The notes: generated by a model from the letters alone, not told the origin. A stretch of 64,000 bases of DNA from Pseudomonas vranovensis DSM 16006 (GCF_000425805.1 NZ_AUED01000003.1:372001-436000), one strand, 5' to 3'. Numbered from the stretch's first letter, positions 1-8,746 are shown. Numbers and translations: made by a program.

Positions 1-1
1 G

Positions 2-160
2 CTCGACCAGCTTGCGCCGGGCGGGCGCATGGTCATTCCGGTGGGGTCGACCGGGGAGTCGCAGCAGCTGATGCTCATCGTGCGTGAAGAACAAGGGTTC
101 TCGCGGCGGGTAATGGGCTCCGTGCGCTTTGTGCCCCTGCTCAGCGGCCCGCTGGCCTGA
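2..160 (+). CDS. pcm: Protein-L-isoaspartate O-methyltransferase, C-terminal end
   Basis: Partial gene whose 5' end lies before the window; 52 codons and a TGA remain. The visible peptide begins [15 protein letters not shown] and runs through QQLMLIVRE, which fits the last strands of the Rossmann-type methyltransferase fold of Pcm. The family uses S-adenosylmethionine to methylate isoaspartyl residues in damaged proteins for repair. The following genes, nlpD and rpoS, are the classical surE-pcm-nlpD-rpoS neighbourhood in gammaproteobacteria, and this supports the name more strongly than the short fragment alone. Confidence 0.85.
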   Translation, partial: LDQLAPGGRMVIPVGSTGESQQLMLIVREEQGFSRRVMGSVRFVPLLSGPLA

Positions 161-341
161 TCGAATCTATTTTTTTGCCGCGGCAGAATTTCACCGACAT
201 TGCCCTGTCTATCTGGCGGGCTATCTTGGTTTGTCGGGTGTCACATTTTGCGTATGCCTGTGATCCGCAAGGTGTAGGTGCTCGGGTATAATTGCAACAA
301 TATTGCATTTTCACAGCAGTCACCATCAGAGGGAGCGGCGG

Positions 342-1217
342 GTGGGTCACACAATCAGTCGGCAGCGCAGGGACTTTTCGAGCTACAAGCTTCTGGTGAT
401 TGCACTTGCCCTGGGTACGCTGATTTCCGGTTGTTCAAGCACGTCCTCCAATAGTGCGCGAGTTGTCGATCGCAATGCGCCTGTAGCCAAGCGCCCTGCA
501 GTTACCAGTGGCCAGTACGTCGTGCGTCCGGGCGATACCTTGTACTCCATCGCGTTCCGTTATGGCTGGGACTACAAAGACCTGGCCGCGCGCAATGGCA
601 TCACGGCGCCCTATACCATTCGCGTCGGGCAGGCGATCCGTTTCGACGGTCGCTCCGGTGCGCCTGCCGGGGGAACGACGACCGTTGTCACCAGTTCGTC
701 CTCGCCGTCGAGCAAGACCACCGTCACCACCCGGCCTGCCGGTACGCCTGCCAAGGCGGCGACCCCGGCGACCCCTGTGCCCCCTCCGGTTGCTACGCCT
801 GCCACACCTGCAGCGCCCGCCCAGGTACCTGCTGCAGAGCGTTCGGTGGGCGGCTGGGCCTGGCCGGCCAATGGCGTGTTGATTGGAAAATTCGCTTCAA
901 ACGGTAGTTTGAATAAAGGCATTGATATCGCCGGTGATTTGGGACAGCCTGTTTTTGCTGCGTCTGATGGTTCAGTTGTCTACGCCGGGAGTGGCTTGCG
1001 GGGCTACGGCGAGTTGGTAATCATCAAGCACAGCGATACCTACGTCAGCGCCTACGGTCACAACCGCAGGCTATTGGTTCGGGAGGGACAGCAGGTCAAA
1101 GTTGGGCAGACAATTGCCGAAATGGGTTCCACGGGCACGGACCGGGTGAAGCTGCATTTTGAGATTCGCCGCCAGGGCAAACCTGTTGATCCGCTGCAAT
1201 TCCTGCCGCGTCGTTGA
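342..1217 (+). CDS. nlpD: NlpD/LppB-like lipoprotein with LysM and degenerate LytM (M23) domains
   Basis: The protein has a lipoprotein signal ending at the lipobox LISGC, then one LysM domain (YVVRPGDTLYSIAFRYGW), a long Pro/Ala/Thr linker, and a C-terminal M23-like domain. The metal ligands are degraded: the usual HxxxD appears as NKGID, and the usual HLHFE appears as KLHFE. It should therefore act like E. coli NlpD, activating amidases for septal peptidoglycan splitting rather than cutting itself. I chose the GTG at 342 because AGAGGGAG lies 6-13 bp upstream; an in-frame ATG at 303 would add 13 residues. The rpoS promoter commonly lies inside this gene. Confidence 0.9.
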   Translation: MGHTISRQRRDFSSYKLLVIALALGTLISGCSSTSSNSARVVDRNAPVAKRPAVTSGQYVVRPGDTLYSIAFRYGWDYKDLAARNGITAPYTIRVGQAIRFDGRSGAPAGGTTTVVTSSSSPSSKTTVTTRPAGTPAKAATPATPVPPPVATPATPAAPAQVPAAERSVGGWAWPANGVLIGKFASNGSLNKGIDIAGDLGQPVFAASDGSVVYAGSGLRGYGELVIIKHSDTYVSAYGHNRRLLVREGQQVKVGQTIAEMGSTGTDRVKLHFEIRRQGKPVDPLQFLPRR

Positions 1218-1323
1218 TTGCTAGACCCGGCCTGTTCCTCGCGTAGAGGGGACAGGCTCCAGCGTTGCCAGGGATATAGGCGTCGCTTGAGTCTGAGTTC
1301 GAACTCAGCAAAGGACTATAACA

Positions 1324-2331
1324 ATGGCTCTCAACAAAGAAGTGCCGGAGTTTGACATCGACGATGAAGTGCTCCTGATGGAGACGGGCATCGTTTTGGA
1401 AACGGATGTGGTGTCAGACGAACCTGCTGTATCTTCGGTTCGGACAAGGGCCAAGCAAGGCTCTTCGCTAAAGCAACACAAGTACATCGATTACACTCGG
1501 GCACTTGACGCAACCCAGCTTTACCTCAATGAAATCGGTTTCTCGCCTCTTCTCTCGCCAGAGGAAGAAGTCCATTTTGCACGGCTGTCGCAAAGTGGCG
1601 ACCCAGCCGGTCGCAAGCGGATGATCGAAAGCAACTTGCGCCTGGTAGTGAAAATCGCCCGACGCTATGTGAATCGAGGGCTTTCACTGCTGGACCTGAT
1701 CGAAGAGGGCAACCTTGGGTTGATTCGCGCGGTCGAGAAGTTCGACCCTGAGCGTGGTTTCCGATTCTCTACCTATGCTACCTGGTGGATTCGGCAAACC
1801 ATCGAACGGGCGATCATGAACCAGACCCGTACCATTCGCTTGCCCATTCACGTGGTCAAGGAACTGAACGTCTACCTGCGCGCCGCACGGGAACTCACCC
1901 AGAAGCTCGATCACGAACCGTCCCCGGAAGAGATTGCCAGTCTGCTGGAAAAACCAGTGGGTGAAGTCAAGCGCATGCTTGGGCTGAACGAGCGGGTGTC
2001 GTCGGTTGATGTGTCCCTGGGCCCGGATTCTGACAAGACGCTACTCGATACCCTCACCGATGACCGCCCAACCGACCCTTGCGAGCTGCTTCAGGATGAT
2101 GACCTGTCCCAGAGCATCGACCAGTGGTTGAGCGAGCTCACCGACAAGCAGCGTGAAGTGGTGATTCGCCGCTTCGGCCTCAGGGGGCATGAGAGCAGCA
2201 CCCTGGAGGATGTAGGTTTGGAGATTGGCCTGACGCGTGAGCGGGTTCGCCAGATCCAGGTCGAGGGCCTCAAGCGCCTGCGTGAGATCCTCGAGAAAAA
2301 CGGTTTGTCCAGCGAGTCGCTGTTCCAGTAA
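1324..2331 (+). CDS. rpoS: RNA polymerase sigma factor RpoS (sigma-38)
   Basis: 335 residues, the normal Pseudomonas length. Region 2 is clear ([17 protein letters not shown], then [19 protein letters not shown] and [13 protein letters not shown]), followed by region 3 and a region 4 helix-turn-helix ([19 protein letters not shown]). It directs RNA polymerase to stationary-phase and stress promoters. AAGGA lies 6-10 bp before the ATG. The gene sits about 100 bp downstream of nlpD and ends in a clear intrinsic terminator. The adjacent RsmZ RNA belongs to the Gac/Rsm system, which also influences stationary-phase behaviour. Confidence 0.98.
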   Translation: MALNKEVPEFDIDDEVLLMETGIVLETDVVSDEPAVSSVRTRAKQGSSLKQHKYIDYTRALDATQLYLNEIGFSPLLSPEEEVHFARLSQSGDPAGRKRMIESNLRLVVKIARRYVNRGLSLLDLIEEGNLGLIRAVEKFDPERGFRFSTYATWWIRQTIERAIMNQTRTIRLPIHVVKELNVYLRAARELTQKLDHEPSPEEIASLLEKPVGEVKRMLGLNERVSSVDVSLGPDSDKTLLDTLTDDRPTDPCELLQDDDLSQSIDQWLSELTDKQREVVIRRFGLRGHESSTLEDVGLEIGLTRERVRQIQVEGLKRLREILEKNGLSSESLFQ

Positions 2332-2348
2332 CAACGCCTTGCAGCAAA

Positions 2349-2377
2349 GAACGCCTCGACTTTGTCGGGGCGTTTTT
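2349..2377 (+). terminator. Intrinsic terminator of rpoS
   Basis: The hairpin AACGCCTCGAC/TTT/GTCGGGGCGTT is followed directly by a T tract, 18 bp after the rpoS stop codon. Confidence 0.9.
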
Positions 2378-2482
2378 GTATGTGACTTCACCGCTTGAAG
2401 GGGAAACCTCTCCTGCTGTTGCAGCGGAAACATCCGGTTCTGGATAAAAGCGTCCTCACGCCGTTGGTACTGTTCTTGTTTG

Positions 2483-2500
2483 TGTAAGACTTAGCTTACG
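2483..2500 (+). promoter_or_regulatory. GacA-type upstream activating sequence for rsmZ
   Basis: TGTAAG, six bases, then CTTACG: an almost perfect match to the Gac box consensus TGTAAG-N6-CTTACA. Its centre is about 184 bp before the inferred RsmZ start, the distance known for this element in Pseudomonas. An isolated TGTAAG recurs at 2506-2511. Phosphorylated GacA would bind here to activate RsmZ. Confidence 0.85.
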
Positions 2501-2674
2501 CATCATGTAAGCCATTGCTGTGAGTTTAAGTAAATGGTTGTCGTTTTTAGTGTGGTCTTTTATTTAAGCTATTGATTTAAAATGCATTTTTTAAATGCAG
2601 CCACTAAGTTCAAGCTACATCGCCAGCGTTGGGTGCTATTGCTTGTAACGCTGCAGGCGCTAGTATTTGAACTG

Positions 2675-2803
2675 TGTCTACGGACTGACACAGGCTTTCA
2701 AGGATGAAGGTCAGGACATCGCAGGATGCGATTCATCAGGATGATGAAAGGGATCAAAGGGACTACGGAAAAAATGTGGGCGGGTCAAACCGCCCCTTTT
2801 TTT
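2675..2803 (+). ncRNA. rsmZ: RsmZ regulatory small RNA
   Basis: An RNA of about 129 nt in the rpoS-fdxA interval, where rsmZ lies in Pseudomonas. It begins TGTCTACGGACTGACA, a small stem displaying GGA. It then carries at least seven more GGA motifs, several in hairpin loops (TTCAAGGATGAA, CATCGCAGGATGCGAT, CATCAGGATGATG). It ends in a terminator, GGGCGGG/TCAAA/CCGCCC, followed by seven T residues. A -10-like TAGTAT lies at 2661-2666. The RNA sequesters RsmA/CsrA-type translational repressors and is switched on by GacS/GacA. The exact 5' end is inferred by similarity and promoter spacing. Confidence 0.93.
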
Positions 2804-2819
2804 GCCCGGCCCAAACATG

Positions 2820-2847
2820 AAAAAAAGGCCCCTAGGGGCCTTTTTTT
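2820..2847. terminator. Bidirectional terminator between rsmZ and fdxA
   Basis: A perfect palindrome (GGCCCC/TA/GGGGCC) flanked by seven A on the left and seven T on the right, so it can work on both strands. It lies 14 bp beyond the fdxA stop codon, with minus-strand fdxA as its main client. Confidence 0.88.
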
Positions 2848-2860
2848 GATCTTCAAACGC

Positions 2861-3184
2861 CTAGCGTTCCAGATCGGCGATCTTGCCTGGCTTGCCGTCC
2901 CACTCTTCGGCATCTGGCAGAGCGTCTTTGCGCTCGGTGATGTTCGGCCAGATTTCCGCAAGCTCGGCATTGAGCTCAATGAAGTTCTCCATGCCACTTG
3001 GCACTTCATCTTCCGAGAAAATGGCTTGGGCGGGGCATTCAGGCTCGCACAGTGCACAATCGATGCACTCATCCGGGTGAATGACCAGGAAGTTCGGGCC
3101 TTCGTAGAAGCAGTCCACCGGACAGACTTCTACGCAGTCGGTGTACTTGCACTTGATGCAGTTGTCGGTGACGACGAAGGTCAT
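2861..3184 (-). CDS. fdxA: Seven-iron ferredoxin FdxA ([3Fe-4S][4Fe-4S])
   Basis: 107 residues, the full family length. The N-terminal half shows the two cluster motifs: C-x2-C-x4-C-x3-C-P ([17 protein letters not shown]) and C-x2-C-x2-C-x3-CP ([12 protein letters not shown]). The wider spacing of the first set is typical of Azotobacter-type 7Fe ferredoxins. The acidic C-terminal tail is also typical. It is a small cytoplasmic electron carrier. GAGGAG lies about 9 bp before the ATG. It follows mutS on the minus strand, with a large hairpin in the gap. Confidence 0.95.
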
Positions 3185-3233
3185 TTCTAATTCTCTCCTC
3201 AGGCGACGGCAGCGATACCCTTCCAGACAGGGT

Positions 3234-3296
3234 CGCGCGGTTTGGTCGTTCGGCTGCAGGCCAGGCTAGTAACCTGCAGCATCGCCAAACCGCGCG
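3234..3296. repeat. Long two-tier inverted repeat between mutS and fdxA
   Basis: The outer arms CGCGCGGTTTGG (3234-3245) and CCAAACCGCGCG (3285-3296) are perfectly complementary. Inside them the arms GCTGCAGG (3253-3260) and CCTGCAGC (3273-3280) also pair perfectly. No T tract follows on either strand, so it is not a simple terminator. On the minus strand it lies about 30 bp after the mutS stop and 50 bp before fdxA. Confidence 0.8.
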
Positions 3297-3324
3297 GGAT
3301 TCTATCAGCTTGTGCGGGCGCGCG

Positions 3325-5892
3325 TTATAACAGAGTCTTCAGTGTATAGAGCATTTCGATAGCTTGGCGTGGCGTCATATTGTCCAGGTCCAGCTTCCCG
3401 AGCTTCTCGATGGCTGGGTGTGGCAGGCTGGCAAACAGGTCGCTCTGGTGCGGGATATCTGCCGCACCCTTGGTCAAGACAGGTGTTTCATGGGGTAGGC
3501 TGGCCGTTTCGAGGCGCCCCAGATGCTCACGGGCACGCTGGATAACCGGAGTCGGCACACCGGCCAACTGGGCAACGGCCAGGCCGTAGCTCTGGCTGGC
3601 AGGCCCGGGAAGTACGTGGTGCAGGAATACGATCCGCTCATTGTGCTCGGTAGCGTTCAGGTGGACGTTCGCCACCAGCGGCTCGTTTTCCGGCAGTACG
3701 GTCAATTCAAAGTAATGCGTGGCGAACAGCGTGTAGGCGCGCAACTGGGCCAGGCGCTCGGCTGCCGCCCAGGCCAGCGACAGGCCGTCGAAGGTGCTGG
3801 TGCCGCGGCCCACTTCGTCCATCAGCACCAGGCTGCGGTCGGTGGCGTTGTGCAGGATGTTGGCGGTTTCGCTCATCTCGACCATGAACGTCGAGCGTCC
3901 GCCCGCCAGGTCATCGCTGGAGCCGATTCGGGTGAAGATTCGATCGACCAGCGACAGCTCACAGCTGGCGGCCGGCACGAAGCTGCCGATATGTGCCATC
4001 AGGACAATGAGGGCAGTCTGACGCATGTAGGTGGATTTACCGCCCATGTTCGGACCGGTGATCACCAGCATGCGAGTGTTGTCGTCCAGCGACAGGTCGT
4101 TGGCCACAAACGGAGTGGTCAGCACTTGCTCGACCACAGGATGGCGACCCTGGTTGATGCGCATGCACGGCTCGTCGACGAAGGTCGGGCAGTTCAGGTC
4201 CAGGTTCAGCGCACGTTCGGCCAGGTTGCTCAGCACATCCAGTTCGGCCAGGGCGGCGGCGGTGTCTTGCAGCGGTGCCAGATGGCTGATCAGGGTTTCG
4301 AGCAGCGCGTCATAGAGCATCTTCTCTCGAGCCAGGGCGCGGCTTTTGGCCGACAGTGCCTTGTCTTCGAAGGTTTTCAGCTCCGGAGTGATAAAGCGCT
4401 CGGCGCCTTTTAGGGTCTGGCGCCGGATATAGTCGGCAGGTGCCTGCTCGGCTTGTTTGCTCGGCAGTTCGATGAAATAACCGTGAACACGGTTGTAGCC
4501 GACCTTGAGATTGGCAAGGCCGGTACGCGCTTTTTCCCGGGCTTCCAGGTCGATGAGGAACTGGCCGGCGTTCTCGCTCATGGCCAGCAGCTCGTCCAGC
4601 TCTCCGTCGTAGCCGGTCTTGAGCACGCCGCCGTCACGAATTACCGCGGGTGGACTATCGACGATGGCTTTTTCCAGCAGATCGGCCAGCTCCGGATAGG
4701 TACCGGCGATGGCTGCCAGGCGGGCGAGATGCGGCGCCTCAAGTTCGGCCATGGCATTTTGCAACTCGGGCAGGGCGCCGAGGGCATCTCGCAGGCGGGC
4801 CAGGTCCCGTGGGCGAGCATTGCGCAGGCCGATACGGGCGAGAATCCGCTCGATGTCGCCGATTTCCTTGAGTTGTGGTTGCAGCTTCTCGAAGCGGTAG
4901 CTGTCGAGCAGGCAGCGAATCGACCCCTGGCGAGCCTGAAGCACTTTCAGGTCACGCAGCGGACGGTTCAGCCAGCGGGTCAGCAAACGGCTGCCCATGG
5001 CGGTCTGGCAGCGGTCGATGACCGACTGCAGGGTATTGTCGCGCCCACCGGCCAGGTTGACGTCCAGCTCCAGGTTGCGACGGCTGGCGCCGTCGAGCAC
5101 CACTGTGTCGTCCAGGCGCTCATGCTTGAGGCTGCGCAAATGGGGCAGGGCGGTGCGCTGGGTTTCCTTGGCGTAGCCGAGCAGGCAGCCCGCAGCGCCA
5201 ATGGCCAGGGTCAACTTTTCACAGCCAAAACCCTTGAGGTCCTGGGTTGCGAACTGCTGGCACAGGCTCTTGCGTGCCGAGTCACGGTCGAAGTCCCAAG
5301 GCGCGCGACGACGGGCGCCACGGCGCTTCTCGGCCGGCAGGCCTTGAGGCCAGTCGTCCGGAATCAACAGCTCCACCGGATTGATACGTTCGAGCTCGGC
5401 CAGCAGGTTTTCCCAGCCTTTTATCTCCAGCACGGTGAAGTTGCCGCTGGTGATGTCCAGCACTGCCAGGCCGAACAGGCGTTCGTCTCCCAGCACGGCA
5501 GCGATCAGGTTGTCGCGGCGCTCATCGAGCAGCGCTTCATCACTGACGGTGCCCGGCGTGATAATCCGCACCACCTGGCGCTCGACCGGCCCTTTGCTGG
5601 TGGCCGGGTCGCCGATCTGCTCGCAGATCACCACCGACTCGCCCAGCTTTACCAGCTTGGCCAGGTACCCTTCGGCTGCGTGGAAGGGGATACCACACAT
5701 GGGGATCGACTGGCCCGCCGACTGCCCGCGGGCAGTCAGGGTAATATCCAGGAGTTTTGCGGCTTTCTTCGCATCTTCATAGAAGATCTCGTAGAAGTCG
5801 CCCATGCGGTAGAACATCAGCTGGTCCGGGTGCTGGTTTTTCAGCTTCCAGTACTGCTGCATCATCGGAGTGTGTGCGGAAAGATCGCTCAT
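3325..5892 (-). CDS. mutS: DNA mismatch repair protein MutS
   Basis: 855 residues from the ATG at 5892 (MSDLSAHTP), the usual Pseudomonas length. The reading frame stays open further upstream, but that part is not MutS-like. The N-terminal mismatch-recognition Phe-x-Glu lies in [13 protein letters not shown]. The C-terminal ATPase has Walker [15 protein letters not shown], Walker [16 protein letters not shown] and the following ATHYFEL. It recognises base mismatches and recruits MutL. The gene flanks the tailocin; the mutS-cinA gap is a known insertion site for tailocins in fluorescent pseudomonads. Confidence 0.98.
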   Translation of the reverse strand: MSDLSAHTPMMQQYWKLKNQHPDQLMFYRMGDFYEIFYEDAKKAAKLLDITLTARGQSAGQSIPMCGIPFHAAEGYLAKLVKLGESVVICEQIGDPATSKGPVERQVVRIITPGTVSDEALLDERRDNLIAAVLGDERLFGLAVLDITSGNFTVLEIKGWENLLAELERINPVELLIPDDWPQGLPAEKRRGARRRAPWDFDRDSARKSLCQQFATQDLKGFGCEKLTLAIGAAGCLLGYAKETQRTALPHLRSLKHERLDDTVVLDGASRRNLELDVNLAGGRDNTLQSVIDRCQTAMGSRLLTRWLNRPLRDLKVLQARQGSIRCLLDSYRFEKLQPQLKEIGDIERILARIGLRNARPRDLARLRDALGALPELQNAMAELEAPHLARLAAIAGTYPELADLLEKAIVDSPPAVIRDGGVLKTGYDGELDELLAMSENAGQFLIDLEAREKARTGLANLKVGYNRVHGYFIELPSKQAEQAPADYIRRQTLKGAERFITPELKTFEDKALSAKSRALAREKMLYDALLETLISHLAPLQDTAAALAELDVLSNLAERALNLDLNCPTFVDEPCMRINQGRHPVVEQVLTTPFVANDLSLDDNTRMLVITGPNMGGKSTYMRQTALIVLMAHIGSFVPAASCELSLVDRIFTRIGSSDDLAGGRSTFMVEMSETANILHNATDRSLVLMDEVGRGTSTFDGLSLAWAAAERLAQLRAYTLFATHYFELTVLPENEPLVANVHLNATEHNERIVFLHHVLPGPASQSYGLAVAQLAGVPTPVIQRAREHLGRLETASLPHETPVLTKGAADIPHQSDLFASLPHPAIEKLGKLDLDNMTPRQAIEMLYTLKTLL

Positions 5893-6000
5893 TACAGAAA
5901 CTTGGCTCGCAGTGTCGTTTAGACCAAAGGCAAGCGGGCAATGGTACAGGGATTTTGCCCTGGATGCCGAGGCCATCGGCCGCGCCGCGACCTTTTGTCC

Positions 6001-6057
6001 ATGCACTTTCGTGCATTGGAGCAATTGCAATTTGCCCAATCGCTCTGCATTATGCAG
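6001..6057. promoter_or_regulatory. Palindromes upstream of the tailocin repressor (probable operators)
   Basis: Two palindromes lie in the mutS-repressor gap: ATGCAC/TTTC/GTGCAT (6001-6016) and CTGCAT/T/ATGCAG (6045-6057). The second covers a possible ATG at 6052, which favours the ATG at 6061 as the real start. The same TGCAT core is repeated downstream of the repressor gene, so autoregulation is likely. Confidence 0.6.
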
Positions 6058-6060
6058 TTT

Positions 6061-6795
6061 ATGCAAAAACGCAATGTAGCATCCGTCCTCAGAGCACTGC
6101 TCGACCGCCACGGTATCTCCCCCACGGAGCTTCACCGGCGTACCGGCGTGCCGCAATCCACCTTGTCGCGCATCCTCAGCGAGAAAATCGTCGATCCGTC
6201 CGATAAGCATGTGTCAAAAATCGCCGAGTACTTCGGGGTAAGTACCGATCAACTGCGTGGTCGTGTCGACCTGGGCGAGAGCCGCGAGGCGGTGCCAGCC
6301 CGCAGCCATGCCGAGTTGCACGACATCAGCCTGTGGGATGACGACACCCCGATCGAGGACGACGAGGTGTCCATTCCGTTTCTTCGCGAGGTCGAATTGG
6401 CAGCAGGATCAGGACGATTCGTCATCGAGGAAAGCGAGAAGGCCAGCCTGCGCTTCGGCAAGCGCAGCCTGCGCCACAACGGCGTGCAATTCGACCAGGC
6501 CAAATGCGTCACCGTACGTGGCAACAGCATGCTGCCGGTGCTGCGCGATGGCGCCACGGTGGGGGTCAATGCCGGCAAGAGCGGCATTGGCGACATCGTC
6601 GACGGTGATCTCTATGCCATCAATCACAATGGTCAGCTGCGCGTGAAGCAGCTCTATCGCCTACCTACCGGCATCCGCCTGCGCAGCTTCAACCGCGACG
6701 AGCATCCGGATGAAGACTACAGCTTCCAGCAGATGCAGGAAGAGCAGATCAGCATCCTCGGCCACGTCTTCTGGTGGGGCATGTACGCCCGCTGA
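6061..6795 (+). CDS. XRE-S24 (LexA/CI-like) tailocin repressor, PrtR-like
   Basis: 244 residues. The N-terminal helix-turn-helix ([21 protein letters not shown]) is followed by a linker and an S24 peptidase domain. A plausible self-cleavage site lies in ELAAGSGRF, the nucleophile Ser in [11 protein letters not shown] and the base Lys in [10 protein letters not shown]. Proteins of this layout repress R-type pyocin or prophage genes until RecA filaments trigger autocleavage. An alternative ATG at 6052 adds three residues. The gene is transcribed in the same direction as the tailocin and ends in a strong terminator. No PrtN-like activator gene is present nearby, so the regulation may differ from P. 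aeruginosa. Confidence 0.88.
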   Translation: MQKRNVASVLRALLDRHGISPTELHRRTGVPQSTLSRILSEKIVDPSDKHVSKIAEYFGVSTDQLRGRVDLGESREAVPARSHAELHDISLWDDDTPIEDDEVSIPFLREVELAAGSGRFVIEESEKASLRFGKRSLRHNGVQFDQAKCVTVRGNSMLPVLRDGATVGVNAGKSGIGDIVDGDLYAINHNGQLRVKQLYRLPTGIRLRSFNRDEHPDEDYSFQQMQEEQISILGHVFWWGMYAR

Positions 6796-6812
6796 AGTGT
6801 CTACGCGATGTG

Positions 6813-6839
6813 AAAAACCCGCCTTGGCGGGTTTTTTTT
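6813..6839 (+). terminator. Terminator of the repressor gene
   Basis: AACCCGCC/TT/GGCGGGTT followed by eight T residues, just after the repressor stop codon. Confidence 0.9.
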
Positions 6840-6881
6840 CGCCTGCTGAAAACCCGTAAGCCCTTACCAGGCAAGGCTCCA

Positions 6882-6953
6882 ATGCATATGCGCATATCGG
6901 CGCGCATAAATATTTCCACAAATGCATTGACTGCATATGCATCAATGCATAAT
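6882..6953 (+). promoter_or_regulatory. Tailocin promoter with clustered TGCAT palindromes
   Basis: A -35-like TTGACT (6927-6932) and a -10-like CATAAT (6948-6953) are separated by 15 bp. The palindromes ATATGCGCATAT (6886-6897), AATGCATT (6921-6928) and TGCATATGCA (6932-6941), and the pair ATGCAT-CA-ATGCAT (6937-6950), overlap or adjoin this promoter. A repressor bound here would block RNA polymerase. The block is AT-richer than its surroundings. Confidence 0.65.
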
Positions 6954-6960
6954 CTTTGTC

Positions 6961-7265
6961 TCAAGCCGGCCGACACCGGTAGCAGAAAAGGCAGCGATGG
7001 ATCGGCCTCAACGATTCAGAGGGTTGGCAACTGGCCCGGGTGTGCAGCGTAAAGCACCACAAGCAGTTATCCGGCGGGCAGGCGGCCGCGGTCGGAGGAA
7101 CAATTTGAAGCGCAGTTGCACAGGGCACCAGACGTGGCTGGCAACTGAACAACGCATTACTGAAAAGCCTGGGCAGCCCCGGGCTTTTTGGAATGCCGAG
7201 TGACCGGCTCTACAACAGACGCCGCAGGCAATCTGCCGAGCGGACTTACCAAAGGAGACAGGACA
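6961..7265 (+). other. Tailocin leader region without a convincing gene
   Basis: About 300 bases between the promoter and the holin. No reading frame with a credible start, ribosome binding site and protein-like composition is visible. The main structure is the terminator-like hairpin at 7163-7189. Confidence 0.6.
7163..7189 (+). terminator. Terminator-like hairpin in the tailocin leader
   Basis: AAAGCCTGGG/CAG/CCCCGGGCTTT with a short T run, located before the first structural gene. It could attenuate the operon unless it is antiterminated; this role is inferred. Confidence 0.6.
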
Positions 7266-7625
7266 GTGACAAACGAGCAACAGACGTTGCTGGAAATGCC
7301 GATCTGGCTGGTGATCGTCCTGGCTTTGCTGGGCGGCTTGAGCGGCGAAATGTGGCGTGCAGATAAGGAGGGCGCCCGTGGCTGGGCACTGGTCCGGCGT
7401 CTGCTGCTGCGCTCGGGGGCCTGCATGGTCTGCGGTGTGTCCACGGTAATGCTGTTGTATGCCAGCGGCATGTCGATCTGGAGCGCCAGTGCCTTTGGCT
7501 GCCTGACGGCCATGGCCGGGGCTGATATGGCGATCGGCCTTTATGAGCGGTGGGCGGCGAGGCGGTTGGGTATGGAAATGCAACGGCCGGATATTCACCA
7601 CCGGGGTCATAAAAAGAGGGAGTGA
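7266..7625 (+). CDS. Tailocin holin
   Basis: 119 residues from a GTG preceded by AAAGGAGA. Two to three hydrophobic segments are visible (PIWLVIVLALLGGLSG; a second around CMVCGVSTVMLLYASG; a third around SAFGCLTAMAGADMAIG), and the tail is charged and His/Arg/Lys-rich. This is the layout of small phage holins, which form inner-membrane holes so the endolysin can reach the wall. It is the first gene of the operon, as in R-type pyocin clusters where the holin precedes the baseplate genes. The exact holin family is not assigned. Confidence 0.85.
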   Translation: MTNEQQTLLEMPIWLVIVLALLGGLSGEMWRADKEGARGWALVRRLLLRSGACMVCGVSTVMLLYASGMSIWSASAFGCLTAMAGADMAIGLYERWAARRLGMEMQRPDIHHRGHKKRE

Positions 7626-7627
7626 TC

Positions 7628-8146
7628 ATGTGCGAACTGACGACCTTGCACCAGGCTATCACCGCGACCATCAAGACAGCCATGCCAGAACTGGCAACGG
7701 TCGATGCCTATGGGGGCGCCGATAGCAGCACGGCCATGCCGGCGCTGTTTCATTCCATTACCGCCTTGAGGCCCGCTGTCGACCCTGGCGATGGTCGCTC
7801 ATGCATCCTGGCGACCATCGAGGCACGGATCCTTGTGGATGTCGGCGATACCCAGGCGCTTCTGCGCGCTGTCACGCTGGCTACCCAGTTGGCGGTGCTC
7901 TTGCGCAAGCAGTTCTGGGGGGTCGACTTCGTTGAAGAAGCGAACAACGTTCAAGCGGTACCGGTTGTAGCCGACCCGGTCTTACCAGCCCCAGTCACCT
8001 GGCAAGTGAAGTGGGAGCAGGTTCTACGCCTTGGCACCATGCAATGGCCCTGGCCTGATGAGCCAGGCCCGGTGGCTTTTGCCTTCAGCCCAGACACCGG
8101 CCCCGGCCATGAAGCCGATTACCAGTCGCCGGAGGACCTCTCATGA
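7628..8146 (+). CDS. Conserved tailocin protein of unknown function
   Basis: 172 residues; the ATG at 7628 follows GAGGGAG. It overlaps the downstream spike gene by 4 bp (ATGA), so it is translationally coupled. The sequence looks soluble, alpha/beta mixed and Pro-rich near its C-terminus, and I see no catalytic motif. R-pyocin clusters carry an uncharacterised gene at this same position between holin and spike. A role as a tail-terminator or completion protein is possible but only inferred from position. Confidence 0.75.
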   Translation: MCELTTLHQAITATIKTAMPELATVDAYGGADSSTAMPALFHSITALRPAVDPGDGRSCILATIEARILVDVGDTQALLRAVTLATQLAVLLRKQFWGVDFVEEANNVQAVPVVADPVLPAPVTWQVKWEQVLRLGTMQWPWPDEPGPVAFAFSPDTGPGHEADYQSPEDLS

Positions 8147-8703
8147 GTTATGCCAGTGCCATGCATGATCGCATGCTCGCCGGCCTGGTCATCCCCTGCT
8201 ACGTGGTGGCGGTGGACCTGGCAGCCGCCAGGGTGCGTGTATCTGATGGTGCCGGCTGGACCAGTGCCTGGTTACGCTGGCACAGCCTGGGTGCGGGCAA
8301 GGCGCGGCACTGGCGTGCCCCCAGTCTCGGCGAGCAGGGCGTGCTGATCAGTGCCAGTGGCGAGCCGGCCCAGGGTACCTTTGTGCCGGGCCTGTACGGC
8401 AACGCCGGTGATCCGCCGGACAACCGTGACCACGTCGAGGTCTGGCGCTTTGAGGATGGTGGCTCGCTGATCTACGACTGGCAGTCCAGCAGCTACAGCA
8501 TCGACCTGCCCAGCGGCACGGTCACTCTTCGGGTCGGCAGCAGTTCGGCAGTGATCAGCGCCGATGCCATTCAAGCAACCGCAGCCACAGTTACCGTAAC
8601 CGGCGAGGTGCAGATCAACGGCTCCCTACGAGTCACCGGCGACATTTTTGGCGCCGCCAGGATCATCGACACCGGCGGCAATACTGCCAACCACAAACAC
8701 TGA
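8143..8703 (+). CDS. Baseplate spike protein (P2 gpV-like)
   Basis: 186 residues. The N-terminal OB-like part contains RWHSLGAGKARHWRAPSLGEQGVL and GTFVPGLYGN, typical of P2 gpV. A beta-rich stretch (VTLRVGSSSAVISADAI, then VTVTGEVQINGSLRVTGDI) would form the trimeric beta-helix. The protein ends NHKH; the HxH motif at the tip of gpV spikes binds an iron ion. The spike pierces the outer membrane on sheath contraction. The ATG overlaps the previous stop codon. Confidence 0.93.
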   Translation: MSYASAMHDRMLAGLVIPCYVVAVDLAAARVRVSDGAGWTSAWLRWHSLGAGKARHWRAPSLGEQGVLISASGEPAQGTFVPGLYGNAGDPPDNRDHVEVWRFEDGGSLIYDWQSSSYSIDLPSGTVTLRVGSSSAVISADAIQATAATVTVTGEVQINGSLRVTGDIFGAARIIDTGGNTANHKH

Positions 8704-8707
8704 AACC

Positions 8708-8731
8708 AGCCCGCCACCTGCGGGCTTTTTT
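8708..8731 (+). terminator. Intercistronic hairpin after the spike gene
   Basis: AGCCCGC/CACCT/GCGGGCT followed by a T run, then at once TGCCTGGAGA, the ribosome binding site of the next gene. It looks like a terminator placed inside the operon; similar hairpins recur at 12939, 13335 and 18142. Confidence 0.7.
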
Positions 8732-8746
8732 ATGCCTGGAGACATC

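Noticed and set aside
2726..3190. Plus-strand frame across rsmZ and fdxA
   Set aside because: Overlaps the RNA and its terminator and runs antisense to fdxA, whose cysteine motifs are clear.
4453..5922. Long open frame (489 codons) on the plus strand opposite mutS
   Set aside because: Mirror of the GC-rich mutS codons; no ribosome binding site and no protein-like pattern.
6937..7203. Possible small gene or PrtN-like activator in the tailocin leader
   Set aside because: No ribosome binding site at the start and Arg/Gly/Pro-rich random-like translation; no DNA-binding or zinc motif.
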